Shown: piece after piece, positions 15,045 to 22,999 of the stretch
Numbering within the stretch: the first letter of the stretch is position 1
How the letters are laid out: each line of letters opens with the position of its first letter
Assembly (NCBI GenBank): GCA_023457495.1
Contig: JAEWLQ010000099.1
Span: 1 to 24,996, forward strand
Direction of reading: 5' to 3'
DNA length: 24,996 nt
Origin: Pseudomonadota bacterium
Lineage (GTDB): Bacteria; Pseudomonadota; Gammaproteobacteria; Steroidobacterales; Steroidobacteraceae
Made by a program: the position numbers and the translations under genes
Notes under the pieces: generated by a model
What the model saw: the letters and a program-made list of their open reading frames with translations, nothing else
Databases searched by the model: none
Told to the model about the DNA's origin: nothing

Positions 15045-17093
15045 CTAGGCCCGTAACGCTTCGTCGAACAAACCATGTTGCGGCTTGAGCGGCACACGGA
15101 TACGAACCGTGGTGCCTTCGCCGACGATGGAATGGATGTCGATGCTGCCGCCCATGAGTTTGAGCCGCTCACGGATGCTGAACAATCCGAATCCGCCCTG
15201 TCGCGTGGGCAGACGGTTGATGGACTGGACCTCGAAGCCCACGCCCGGATCGATCACGTCGAGGCACAGCGACTCGTCGGCCACGGTGCAGCGCACCGTG
15301 GCGCGTTTCGAGCGCGCATGTTTGACGACATTCTGCAGCAGCTCGCGCACCGTCTGGAACAGCAGCACGGAGATCTGGTCCTCGATCGGTTTCGGCTGCC
15401 CGTCGTCCTCGACGCTGACCATGATGCGTTGCTGATTCGAGACGCGATCGGCGAGCCAGCGCAGGGCTTCGATGATGCCGGTGTCGTGCAGGCCCGGCGG
15501 CGCGAGCTCGAGCATCAGGGTGCGCGTCTGCAGGGTGGTATCCGCCAACACCTGCTCCGCCTCCGTGAGCCGTTCGACGTGCTCGCGGTCGGACATGCCG
15601 CGCTTGAGCGCGGCGAGCTGCAGCGCCATGCCGGCGAGATTCTGCGCCGGGCCGTCGTGCAGCTCGCTCGCGAGCTTGCGGCGGGCGCGCTCTTCGGCAA
15701 GCGTGATCTCGGCCGCGAGCGCGCTCAGCTGCGCGTCGTGCTGGGCGAGCGCGTTTTCGGCCTCGCGCATCGCGGTAACGTCGCGGCCCGTGCCCCAGAA
15801 TCGCAGCACCAGGCCGTCCTCGACGATGCCGATCATCGAGATCAGCAGCACGCGATCGAGCCCGTACGGTCCGTGGACGACGTGCTCGATGTTGCGGATC
15901 TGGTAGCCATTGCGGATCGAGTCGCGCAGCCGGTCGATGTAGATCCGCGACCAGGTGGGGTGATCGGCGAGACGCGAACCCACGACCAGCTTCTCCGGAT
16001 CCTTCACGCCCAGCGCCACCATGAAGGCGGTGTTGCACTCGGCGACGTAGCCATGTTTGCGCACCCACGAGATCTGTTCGTCGACGGGCAGCGTCACCGG
16101 CATCGGCATCGCGAGCTCGCAGCGGAAGATGGCCTCCGAGCTGTTGGCGATGAACGCGCGATAACGCTCGTCGCTGCTGCGCGCGAGCGCGATGGCGCCG
16201 TCGCGCTCCGCCATGACTGCCTGCAGCAGCAGCACGGGCAGCACGGAGAGCGCGAGGAACGTCTGGAGTTGATAGGCGCTCTCGAAGGGCCCGTAACCGC
16301 GCGTCGTGGCGAGTGAGGCCACCGCCACCGTGATGGCCGCGGCGAGCGCCGTGCGCCGCGGGCCGCCGAGCAGTGCGATCCACACGAGCACTGGATAGAC
16401 GATGTAGGGAACGTCGAGCGGCGAGGTCCACTCGCCTGCTTTCCTGAGGAACACCGCGCCGAGCAGTCCGATCAGCACTGCGAAGGCGGTGAGGGTCGCG
16501 GCGCGGCTGCCGCGTCCGTTCGCGCTGCGTTCGAAGCCGTGGAATCCGATCGTGAGCAGCAGCGGCGTGATCACCAATGCGCCGAGGAAATCGCCGATCC
16601 ACCAGTTTTGCACGCCGAGCCAGAATTCGTAGCTGCCGAAGGGACTGGTGCCGCGCAGCGACTGCGCGATCAGCGCGCACAACAACGTCGAAGCGAAGGC
16701 CGCGACGGCGAAGCCGAGCACGTGTTGCAGCCGCGCAAAGAAGATGGGTCCACGAATCGTCACGTGGACGAGCCACGTGCCGAGCAGCGCGGCGGCGAAT
16801 TTGATTGGAAACAGCAGTCCCGATACCGTGAACGGGATCTGTGGCGCGAACAGGGTGTGCGCGGAAAGTTCGGCTGCGTATGCGATGATGAACAGCGCGA
16901 ACCAGTAACGCGGGGGATAGAGCAGCAGGAAGGCGAACAGCGTGCCGGTCGCGGGCCAGAAGACCCCGACGCCGTGCGGCGAGATGAGCAGGGTCAGCCC
17001 GATGCCGACGGCCAGGAAATGAATTGGAAAGTAGGCGATCCCCGCAAGCAGGGGGCCTAACTTCAGTCCGAATGGCCGCAGATGACGATTCAT
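15045..17093 (-). CDS. MASE1-PAS sensor histidine kinase (NarL/HisKA_3 type)
   Basis: A 682-residue inner-membrane sensor kinase. The N-terminal MASE1 domain has about eight to ten helices (residues 10-295), with the typical GVGVFWPATGTLFAFLLLYPPRYW. A PAS-like region follows (about 305-440; RFWGTGRDVT at its end). The HisKA_3 dimerisation helix LASELHDGPAQNLAGMALQLA places the phospho-acceptor at His479. The ATPase domain has its N-box at Glu584/Asn588 (RELLQNVVKHA), DPGVGF at 615-620, and GGFGLFSIRERL at 633-644. No response regulator is encoded nearby, so it is an orphan kinase in this window. The ATG lacks a Shine-Dalgarno and has TATCAT ten bases upstream. It is followed by gloB. Confidence 0.92.
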   Translation of the reverse strand: MNRHLRPFGLKLGPLLAGIAYFPIHFLAVGIGLTLLISPHGVGVFWPATGTLFAFLLLYPPRYWFALFIIAYAAELSAHTLFAPQIPFTVSGLLFPIKFAAALLGTWLVHVTIRGPIFFARLQHVLGFAVAAFASTLLCALIAQSLRGTSPFGSYEFWLGVQNWWIGDFLGALVITPLLLTIGFHGFERSANGRGSRAATLTAFAVLIGLLGAVFLRKAGEWTSPLDVPYIVYPVLVWIALLGGPRRTALAAAITVAVASLATTRGYGPFESAYQLQTFLALSVLPVLLLQAVMAERDGAIALARSSDERYRAFIANSSEAIFRCELAMPMPVTLPVDEQISWVRKHGYVAECNTAFMVALGVKDPEKLVVGSRLADHPTWSRIYIDRLRDSIRNGYQIRNIEHVVHGPYGLDRVLLISMIGIVEDGLVLRFWGTGRDVTAMREAENALAQHDAQLSALAAEITLAEERARRKLASELHDGPAQNLAGMALQLAALKRGMSDREHVERLTEAEQVLADTTLQTRTLMLELAPPGLHDTGIIEALRWLADRVSNQQRIMVSVEDDGQPKPIEDQISVLLFQTVRELLQNVVKHARSKRATVRCTVADESLCLDVIDPGVGFEVQSINRLPTRQGGFGLFSIRERLKLMGGSIDIHSIVGEGTTVRIRVPLKPQHGLFDEALRA

Positions 17094-17103
17094 GACCCAA
17101 GTA

Positions 17104-17109
17104 ATGATA
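17104..17109 (-). promoter_or_regulatory. Candidate -10 of the sensor kinase gene
   Basis: Minus-strand TATCAT is followed by ten bases (TACTTGGGTC) and the kinase ATG at 17093. The spacing is identical to that at uvrD. There is no Shine-Dalgarno and no clear -35. Confidence 0.45.
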
Positions 17110-17210
17110 GAACGAGACTTGCGCCGTGGCTTGGCGGACGCGTTTGTTGTTTGCTTGCCGGAAAATCAGGGCGATTCCTGGTCACAAATGGACTTATTCG
17201 AGGGGCGAGA

Positions 17211-18782
17211 GTGAAAAGCCACCACAAATTCAAAAGCTTAATGATGATCCCGCTCATGGTGACGCTGGCCGCGTGCGGTTCCGGCGGGGGCAGCGACAGT
17301 GGATCGTCCAGTAGCAGCTCGAGCGGCGGCGGGCGCCCCAGCACGGGCTGGCAGGCCGGCGTCTTCCAACCATCGGCCAATTTCAACGCCCGGTGCGCCA
17401 ATCCGCGCGCCGGCACGACGGATCGCCCGGGCACGGTCGTCGACCAGAACAACTGGCTGAGATCCTGGACCAATGAGTTCTACCTCTGGTACAGCGAAGT
17501 CACGGACCGCAACCCGGCGCTGTACACCACGGCAAACTACTTCGAACTTCTGAGGTCCGAGGCGACCACGCCGTCCGGCCGTCCCAAGGACAAGTTTCAT
17601 TTCACCTACGACACCGCGGTGTGGCAGGCGCTGTCGCAGGGCGGAATCGAAGCCGGTTATGGCGCGGAGTTCGAGATCCTCGCGGGCATCCCGCCGCGGC
17701 GCGTCGTGGTCGTGTATACCGAACCGGGTTCGCCCGCCGCGAGCGTGCTTTCGCGCGGCGACGAGCTGGTGCAGATCGATGGCGCCGCCGTGGTCAACGG
17801 CGACGCCAACGTGCTCAACAATGGCTTGTTCCCGGAAACGACGGGGGAGAATCACACCTTCGTCGTACGGGATACCGCCGGTGTCCAGCGCACCGTGCAG
17901 CTGACCTCGGCCACGATCACGCGTGTGCCCGTACCCGTGGTCACCACCTTCACCACGCCGTCGGGACCCGTCGGCTACATCCAGTTCAACGATCACATCG
18001 CGACGTCCGAGGGCCAGCTCGTCAACGCGATCAACACCGTGGCCGCGGCGAACGTCACCGATCTCATCCTCGATCTGCGCTACAACGGCGGTGGCTACCT
18101 GGATATCGCCAACGAGCTGTCGTACATGATCGCGAACCGCACGCTGACCGCGGGACGCACGTTCGAGCGCCTCGTATTCAACGATAAGCATCCGAGCCGC
18201 AATCCCATCACCGGTGAGCTGCTCACGCCGACGCCATTCCATACGACGACGCAGGGTTTTCCCGGCACGGCCGCCGGCGTGCCGCTGCCGTCGCTGGACC
18301 TCGATCGCGTGTACATCCTCACGGGCCCGGGAACGTGCTCGGCCAGCGAATCCATCATCAATGGCCTGCGTGGGGTGAACGTGGCGGTTTACCTCATCGG
18401 CTCGACCACCTGCGGCAAGCCGTATGGCTTCTATCCCGAGGACAACTGCGGGACTACCTACTTCTCCATCCAGTTCCGCGGCGAAAACGCCGCGAACTTC
18501 GGCGACTACAGCGACGGGTTCTCGCCCGCCAACCAGTCCAGCCCGGGCACGACCCTTCCGGGCTGCTCGGTGGCCGACGACTACTCGCACGAGCTCGGCG
18601 ATCCGGCCGAGGCGCGCATCGCGGCGGCCCTCGCATTCCGCGCGAGCAACAACCAGAGCTGTCCCGCGGCCAGCGGCGTGTCGGACCCGCGCCTGTCGAA
18701 GTCATCGTTCATGTATGAGGGCGTCGAGAACCAACGCGTGTCGAAGCCCGCCGCGAGACTGAACCGCATCGTCCAGCGCTGA
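17211..18782 (+). CDS. S41 family (CtpA-like) lipoprotein peptidase
   Basis: A 523-residue exported C-terminal-processing-type serine protease. The start is GTG at 17211: GAGGGG lies five bases before it, and it yields a lipoprotein signal ending LAAC with lipid-modified Cys22. A Gly/Ser-rich linker follows (residues 23-44). Then come an S41 N-terminal region, a PDZ domain (about 155-240, with VYTEPGSPAASVLSRGDELVQIDG), and the protease core. The core contains the DLRYNGGGYL stretch, the nucleophile motif TCSASES (Ser377 by comparison with E. coli Prc; Ser379 is the alternative) and the general-base Lys403 in CGKPYGF. It probably sits in the outer membrane, facing the periplasm. Several Cys residues may form disulfides. 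Its TGA stop is the first triplet of an inverted-repeat element. Confidence 0.93.
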   Translation: MKSHHKFKSLMMIPLMVTLAACGSGGGSDSGSSSSSSSGGGRPSTGWQAGVFQPSANFNARCANPRAGTTDRPGTVVDQNNWLRSWTNEFYLWYSEVTDRNPALYTTANYFELLRSEATTPSGRPKDKFHFTYDTAVWQALSQGGIEAGYGAEFEILAGIPPRRVVVVYTEPGSPAASVLSRGDELVQIDGAAVVNGDANVLNNGLFPETTGENHTFVVRDTAGVQRTVQLTSATITRVPVPVVTTFTTPSGPVGYIQFNDHIATSEGQLVNAINTVAAANVTDLILDLRYNGGGYLDIANELSYMIANRTLTAGRTFERLVFNDKHPSRNPITGELLTPTPFHTTTQGFPGTAAGVPLPSLDLDRVYILTGPGTCSASESIINGLRGVNVAVYLIGSTTCGKPYGFYPEDNCGTTYFSIQFRGENAANFGDYSDGFSPANQSSPGTTLPGCSVADDYSHELGDPAEARIAAALAFRASNNQSCPAASGVSDPRLSKSSFMYEGVENQRVSKPAARLNRIVQR

Positions 18783-18898
18783 AATGGGGACATTCCCCAT
18801 TTCCTAGCAAACGGGGACAGACCTGATCGCGAGCGAAGCCGGCATGCCATCCCAGGCCTGTCCCCGTTTGCTAGCAATCGAGGAATGTCCCCATTTCA
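18780..18898. repeat. 119-bp inverted-repeat element between convergent genes
   Basis: Two 46-base arms (18780-18825 and 18853-18898) are inverted copies with about five mismatches, around a 27-base centre containing the palindrome GGCATGCC. Each arm begins, outside in, TGAAATGGGGACATTCC and later carries CTAGCAAACGGGGACAG. The first TGA of each arm is the stop codon of the flanking gene: the S41 peptidase on the left and dodecin on the right. The left arm also holds a perfect 10-bp hairpin of its own (18781-18803, GAAATGGGGA with a CAT loop). The GGGGACA cores resemble REP-like elements found with REP-associated tyrosine transposases (family resemblance only). It could terminate transcription from both sides. 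Confidence 0.8.
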
Positions 18899-19111
18899 CT
18901 TCTTCTTGCCGCCCTTGAGCATGAAGGTGACCTTGAGTGTCACGCGGTACTCCGTGACCTGGCCGTCCTCGACGACCACGCTCTGATCCTTGACCCAAGC
19001 GGCCTCGATGTCCTCGATGGTCTCCGACGCGCGCGCGATGCCCTTGCTCACGGCGTCGTCGAAGCCGTTCTTGCTGCCCGAGATGATCTCGATGATCTTT
19101 GCGACTGCCAT
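18896..19111 (-). CDS. Dodecin, flavin-binding storage protein
   Basis: A 71-residue dodecin, a small beta-alpha-beta-beta protein that forms hollow dodecamers binding FMN, riboflavin or CoA. The sequence follows the family closely: AKIIEIISGSKNGFDDAVSKGIARASETIEDIEAAWVKDQSVVVEDGQVTEYRVTLKVTF, with the flavin-stacking Trp39 and Gln-containing loop present. The basic tail is GGKKK. AAGGAG lies eight bases before the ATG. Its stop codon is contributed by the neighbouring inverted-repeat element. It lies 101 bp downstream of the cox assembly operon and probably has its own promoter. Confidence 0.95.
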   Translation of the reverse strand: MAVAKIIEIISGSKNGFDDAVSKGIARASETIEDIEAAWVKDQSVVVEDGQVTEYRVTLKVTFMLKGGKKK

Positions 19112-19154
19112 GGAACCGACTCCTTGGTTTCAGGGAGTGGGATTCTCGGCCGCG

Positions 19155-19175
19155 TCCAATAGCGGGCCTATCGGA
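19155..19175 (-). other. Small hairpin upstream of dodecin
   Basis: On the minus strand TCCGATAG and CTATTGGA pair over eight positions (one G-U) around a GCCCG loop, in the 101-bp gap between the cox-operon gene and dodecin. No T-run follows, so terminator function is doubtful. It could be a 5'-UTR hairpin or an operator. Confidence 0.3.
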
Positions 19176-19212
19176 CCAGAGGGCAAGCGGGTGCCGCGCC
19201 GCGGCAACGCGC

Positions 19213-19626
19213 TCAGTCCGGGAGCGTCTCGATGTCGTCGAACTTCAGGCTGACTTCGATCTCGGGCAGCAGCGGCGACGGATCGAAGTACGACCGGTCA
19301 TCCGACGAGGCGAACACGGAGCCCGCGATGATGTAGTGAGGCGTCCGGTCGATGTCGAGGCGATACACCTTGCGCGACTGCGCCTTGCCGCGCTGGCTCG
19401 GCGGGATGTAATCGATGACCTCGTCGATGAGGCACTGCTCGAGCGAGAAGTCACCGAACCACGACGGAATCGACATCCACACCACGCCGCGGAACAGCAG
19501 GTCGATGCGCCGCGGGCCGCCGTCGTCGCGATCGCCGGAGCGCAGCAGCAACACGCCGTGATGCTGGTAGTAGAGGACCAGGCCGAACTGGCCGGTGAAT
19601 CGTGTCGGCAGCGAAAGGTTCTGCAT
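19213..19626 (-). CDS. Unrecognised protein at the end of the cox assembly operon
   Basis: A 137-residue protein I do not recognise. It has no signal peptide or transmembrane segment. It looks like an alpha/beta protein with aromatic clusters: FGLVLYYQHHGVLLLR near the N-terminus, VVWMSIPSWFGDFSLEQCLIDEVIDYIPP in the middle, then RKVYRLDIDRTPHYIIAGSVFASSDDRSYFDPSPLLPEIEVSLKFDD. Its ATG overlaps the ctaB stop by one base (TGATG), so translation is coupled to heme O synthase. That arrangement suggests a role in oxidase assembly or its control, but this is inference from position only. Confidence 0.7.
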   Translation of the reverse strand: MQNLSLPTRFTGQFGLVLYYQHHGVLLLRSGDRDDGGPRRIDLLFRGVVWMSIPSWFGDFSLEQCLIDEVIDYIPPSQRGKAQSRKVYRLDIDRTPHYIIAGSVFASSDDRSYFDPSPLLPEIEVSLKFDDIETLPD

Positions 19627-20561
19627 CAACTCAGGATGAAAGTGCTCTGCATGTGTTGCGTCGTCGGCAGATAGTGGTCGACGAGCAGCGCGGCGAACAG
19701 CCACATTAGATAGGTGATCGAGAAGCGGAACACCTTCATCGGCAGGTGCGCGCGCTCGGTCAGTTTCATCGCCCACGCGTACCAGACGAACATGCCGTTC
19801 AGGACCAGCGCGGCGGCGAGATAGATGAGCCCGCTCATGCCCGTGACGAAGGGCATCAAGGTCACGGCCGTCAGCAGCATCGTGTACAGCAGCACCTGCA
19901 ATCGCGTGAACGGAATGCCGTGCGTCACCGGCAGCATCGGAATGCCGACCTTGGCGTATTCGTCCTTGCGGGCGATCGCGAGCGCCCAGAAATGCGGCGG
20001 CGTCCACACGAACACGATCAGGAACAGCAGCAGCGCATTCGGATCGACGCTGTTCGTGACGGCGGCCCAGCCGAGCACGGGCGGAGCCGCGCCCGCGGCG
20101 CCGCCGATGACGATGTTCTGCGAGGTCGCGCGCTTGAGCCACACGGTGTAGATCACCGCGTAGCCGATCAGCGAGGCGAACGTGAGCACCGCCGTGAGCG
20201 CATTCACCAGGAACCACAGCATCGCCATCGAAATGACGCACAACACGCCGGAGAAGGTCAGCGCGGCGCGCGGCGACAGTTTGCCGGTGGGCAGCGGCCG
20301 GCGCTTCGTGCGGGACATCTGCGCGTCGATGCGCTCGTCGAGCACGTGGTTGATGACGGCCGCGCTCGCCGCGGCGAGGCCAATGCCGATGTTGCCGAAA
20401 ACCAGCGCGTCGAGCGGCGGCATCCCCGGCACCGCCAGCAGCGTGCCGACGATGGACGTGAACACGATGAGCATGACGACGCGCGGCTTGGTCAGCTCGT
20501 AAAAGCTGCGCCAGCGGGCCGGGCGGGGGCCGTCTGCGACGATGTGTTCTGGGGTAGCCAA
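19626..20561 (-). CDS. ctaB: Protoheme IX farnesyltransferase (heme O synthase)
   Basis: A 311-residue UbiA-superfamily inner-membrane prenyltransferase (CtaB/CyoE/COX10) that adds a farnesyl group to heme b to make heme O. The first Asp-rich motif is NHVLDERIDAQMSRTKRRPLP (about residues 66-86). The second motif region is RKDEYAKVGIPMLPV. About nine helices are predicted. The start is TTG: GAGGAA lies nine bases upstream, and the next ATG falls inside the first helix. Its product feeds CtaA, encoded 54 bases upstream. The stop overlaps the next gene. Confidence 0.95.
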   Translation of the reverse strand: MATPEHIVADGPRPARWRSFYELTKPRVVMLIVFTSIVGTLLAVPGMPPLDALVFGNIGIGLAAASAAVINHVLDERIDAQMSRTKRRPLPTGKLSPRAALTFSGVLCVISMAMLWFLVNALTAVLTFASLIGYAVIYTVWLKRATSQNIVIGGAAGAAPPVLGWAAVTNSVDPNALLLFLIVFVWTPPHFWALAIARKDEYAKVGIPMLPVTHGIPFTRLQVLLYTMLLTAVTLMPFVTGMSGLIYLAAALVLNGMFVWYAWAMKLTERAHLPMKVFRFSITYLMWLFAALLVDHYLPTTQHMQSTFILS

Positions 20562-20615
20562 AGAGCCGTTCCTCGAAAGGCGCGGCAGTTTAGCCGAATT
20601 GGTCGGCCGAATTGA

Positions 20616-21632
20616 TCAGCAAAAGTCGTTCACGGGCCGGAGTTTCCGGTTCAGCAGCACCGTCGCTCCTACGAGCAGCGCCGCCCCGGCGTTATGTGCG
20701 GCGGCGAGATCGAGCGGAAAAGCGCGCAACACCATGAATACGCCCGCTGAAATCTGCAGCGCCAGCGCCACGACCACCGCGTACGCCGCCCAGCGGGGCC
20801 CCGAACCGAGGCCGCGCAGCGCCGCGACGGCCGCCAGCAGCAGCAGGATGGTGGCGACGACCGCGCCCACCCGATGGGTGAAGTGGATCGCCACGCGCGC
20901 CGGATGATCCAGCACGCCGCCCGCGTAGTTGATGCCGAGGCCGCGCCACACCACGAAAGCGTCCTTGTAGTCCGCCTCGGGTATCCACTGCGCTTGGCAC
21001 TTCGGCAGGTCGGGGCAGGCCATGGCCGCGTAGTTGCTGCTGGTCCAGCCGCCGAGCGCCACCTGGATCGTGAGCGCAAGAAGCGCGAGTCCGGCCAGGA
21101 GCCGCGCGCGCCGGCCGCCATTCGCCACGGTGTTCCCCGCGAGCACGGAGTGACCGTTGACCGGGCGGTCGTATTCGCGCAGCGTCAGCCACAGCCACAA
21201 CAGCAGCGCGAAGGTAGTTAGTCCGCCCAGCAGGTGGCCCGTGACGATGAGCGGCTTGAGCAGCCACGTGACCGTCAGCATGCCGAGGATTCCCTGGAAC
21301 ACCACGAGCGCGAGCAGCGCGAGCGCGAACCAGACGTTCACGCCGCGTTCCTGGCGCGCGCGAATCGAGAACGCCGCGATCACGACGATGATCAGTCCGA
21401 GCGTGCTGGCCGCGTAACGATGGATCATCTCGATCCACGCCTTGCGCACGTCCGCCGGCGTGGCGTAGTGCTCCGCCGATCCCGTCGGCGCGACGTGGCC
21501 GAAGCAGCCGGGCCAGTCCGGGCAGCCGAGGCCCGAATCGGACAGGCGCGTGTAGCCGCCGAGCACGACGACGCCGAAACAAAGGATCGCGCCGATGAGC
21601 GCGAGACGCCGGATCCAGATCACTTCTCGCAT
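20616..21632 (-). CDS. ctaA: Heme A synthase (CtaA/COX15)
   Basis: A 338-residue inner-membrane enzyme that oxidises the heme O methyl group to a formyl group, giving heme A for cytochrome c oxidase. Eight helices are expected. The loop cysteine pair is visible in GLGCPDWPGC (Cys37, Cys43), and a second pair in ACPDLPKC. Heme-ligand histidines are in EMIHRYAAS, VTGHLLGG, HFTHRVGAV and the C-terminal HNAGAALL. Length and order match the proteobacterial two-domain form. The ATG follows the SCO-like stop by 14 bases. Acts after CtaB. Confidence 0.95.
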   Translation of the reverse strand: MREVIWIRRLALIGAILCFGVVVLGGYTRLSDSGLGCPDWPGCFGHVAPTGSAEHYATPADVRKAWIEMIHRYAASTLGLIIVVIAAFSIRARQERGVNVWFALALLALVVFQGILGMLTVTWLLKPLIVTGHLLGGLTTFALLLWLWLTLREYDRPVNGHSVLAGNTVANGGRRARLLAGLALLALTIQVALGGWTSSNYAAMACPDLPKCQAQWIPEADYKDAFVVWRGLGINYAGGVLDHPARVAIHFTHRVGAVVATILLLLAAVAALRGLGSGPRWAAYAVVVALALQISAGVFMVLRAFPLDLAAAHNAGAALLVGATVLLNRKLRPVNDFC

Positions 21633-21646
21633 GGTTCAGACTCGAA

Positions 21647-22237
21647 TCAGCCGATGTGCGACAGCTTGAGCAGCTTCTTGAGGTCGCTCAGCAGGTTCTT
21701 GGTGGTGAGGACGCTGGCATCGTGCTGCATCATGAGATTGCCCAGCGGATCGACGATGAACAGCGACTGCCGCCGATCCTCGGGAAACTGCGCGAGCAGC
21801 GCGGCCGCTTCGGGCGCGGAGGCGTCGAGCGCGATCAGGCCCGGCTGCTCCGTCGCCAAATACTGCGTGTCGCAGCAGTTGTCGGTCGCGAGGAATACGC
21901 GCTGCACGCGCGTCATCTCGTTGTTCAACGCAAGGCGCGACTGGCGGCCGAACAGGAGCGCGGTTCGGCAATCGGCGTCGCAGGCGCCGTCACCTATATA
22001 AATGAGTGTCCACTTGCCTTCGAGCACCTTCGGGTCGGCCGCGCTGCCGTCCGCATTGCGAAGTCCCGCGACCTCGAGTGGGCGCGCGGGCTGGATGAGC
22101 TGCCCCTTGCTGGCGGATCCCGCCGGGCGCCAGACATTGCCGTAGTACAGCGTGAACGCGATCACCACCGGCGCGAAGAACAGCGCGGCGAGGATGAGCA
22201 GCTTGCGCCGGCCGGCGGCGCGTTGATCTTCCATCAT
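21647..22237 (-). CDS. SCO-like membrane-anchored thioredoxin-fold protein
   Basis: A 196-residue protein with one N-terminal membrane anchor (about 12-33, LLILAALFFAPVVIAFTLYYG) and a periplasmic thioredoxin-like domain. The copper-binding C-x3-C of SCO proteins is present as GACDADC (Cys86, Cys90). A candidate third ligand is His172 (MMQHDA), 82 residues on, close to the spacing in SCO1. An extra Cys121-Cys122 pair (DNCCD) is unusual. A role in delivering copper to, or reducing, the CuA site of cytochrome oxidase is likely from motifs and context. The first ATG overlaps the SURF1 stop; a second tandem ATG at 22234 has the better distance to AAGG. Confidence 0.85.
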   Translation of the reverse strand: MMEDQRAAGRRKLLILAALFFAPVVIAFTLYYGNVWRPAGSASKGQLIQPARPLEVAGLRNADGSAADPKVLEGKWTLIYIGDGACDADCRTALLFGRQSRLALNNEMTRVQRVFLATDNCCDTQYLATEQPGLIALDASAPEAAALLAQFPEDRRQSLFIVDPLGNLMMQHDASVLTTKNLLSDLKKLLKLSHIG

Positions 22238-22971
22238 TCCACCTTGCGAGAATTGAGGGCGAAGTAGAGCACGAGCAATACGAGGGCAAAACCCCACCAC
22301 TGGATGGCATACGAGAAATGCCGGTCCGGAGCGAGACCGGGCGGGGACCATTCGCGCACGAACCCGATACCGCTGATCTGCGGATCCAGGAGCAGGATGC
22401 GCCGGGCGATCGGCCTTCCGAGCGCGGTCTGCAATTCCTCATGTGTCGGGAACGTGGTGACCCGCGGCCAGCCGCCGGTCGCATCGGGCGGTGCCCGGCC
22501 GCTGGGCAGTCCCGCCACGGGGAGTTCGTCGAGCCGACCGGAGACAACCAGGCGTCCCTCCGCCGTCACCGCGATGTCCGGCAATTGATCGCGCCGCCCC
22601 TCGAACGGAATCCAGCCGCGATTCACGAGGATGTGGCGATCGTTGGTGGTGGCGCAGGGCGTCAGCACTTCATACCCCGGCCGGCCCGCATGCGTGCGAT
22701 TTTCCAGGAGGAACTGGTGTTCGCCATCGATGCGGCAGTGAAATGCCATCCGGGTGTAACGCGGCAGGCGATCGAAGTCCGGTGGATTTTCGGTCAGCAC
22801 CGGCGCTGGCGCCGCTTCGAACCCGCGCCACTGTTCGGCCTTCAGTTCCCCGCGCTGCCACTGCCAGCGGCCGAGGCCCACAAACAGCGTCAGCAATACG
22901 AGAGTGACGAGTGTCATCGGCCAGGATGGCGCGAACACCCTGCCAAAAGCGGAAAAACGGGGGGCCGGCAT
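22234..22971 (-). CDS. SURF1 family cytochrome oxidase assembly protein
   Basis: A 245-residue inner-membrane protein with the SURF1 layout: one N-terminal helix (about 18-35, followed by LGRWQWQRGELKA), a periplasmic domain, and a C-terminal helix beginning HFSYAIQWWGFALVLLVLYF. The family-typical VLVNRGWIP-like segment is present (HILVNRGWIPFEGR). SURF1 helps insert heme a into subunit I. I chose ATG 22971. Longer in-frame starts run through the divergent DUF2909 start and lack ribosome-binding sites. A -10-like TATACT lies ten bases upstream. It heads the assembly operon, with ATGA overlap to the SCO-like gene. Confidence 0.92.
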   Translation of the reverse strand: MPAPRFSAFGRVFAPSWPMTLVTLVLLTLFVGLGRWQWQRGELKAEQWRGFEAAPAPVLTENPPDFDRLPRYTRMAFHCRIDGEHQFLLENRTHAGRPGYEVLTPCATTNDRHILVNRGWIPFEGRRDQLPDIAVTAEGRLVVSGRLDELPVAGLPSGRAPPDATGGWPRVTTFPTHEELQTALGRPIARRILLLDPQISGIGFVREWSPPGLAPDRHFSYAIQWWGFALVLLVLYFALNSRKVE

Positions 22972-22981
22972 GGGGGCGGGC

Positions 22982-22989
22982 AGTATAAT
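22982..22989. promoter_or_regulatory. Overlapping bidirectional -10 elements, SURF1 / DUF2909
   Basis: The eight bases AGTATAAT read as TATAAT on the plus strand (22984-22989) and TATACT on the minus strand (22987-22982). Exactly ten bases separate each hexamer from an ATG: 23000 on the plus strand and 22971 on the minus. Neither gene has a Shine-Dalgarno. The simplest reading is one symmetric site driving two nearly leaderless transcripts. No convincing -35 hexamer is seen on either side. Confidence 0.6.
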
Positions 22990-22999
22990 TCGCGCGCCC

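Noticed and set aside
15075..16316. A 413-codon plus-strand frame opposite the sensor kinase
   Set aside because: It has low-complexity Arg/Asp/His composition. The minus-strand gene has all kinase motifs, so this is antisense shadow coding.
22904..22999. A longer N-terminus for DUF2909 starting at 22904
   Set aside because: The added 32 residues are polar and unlike the family. The extension runs through the divergent SURF1 start and the promoter hexamer.
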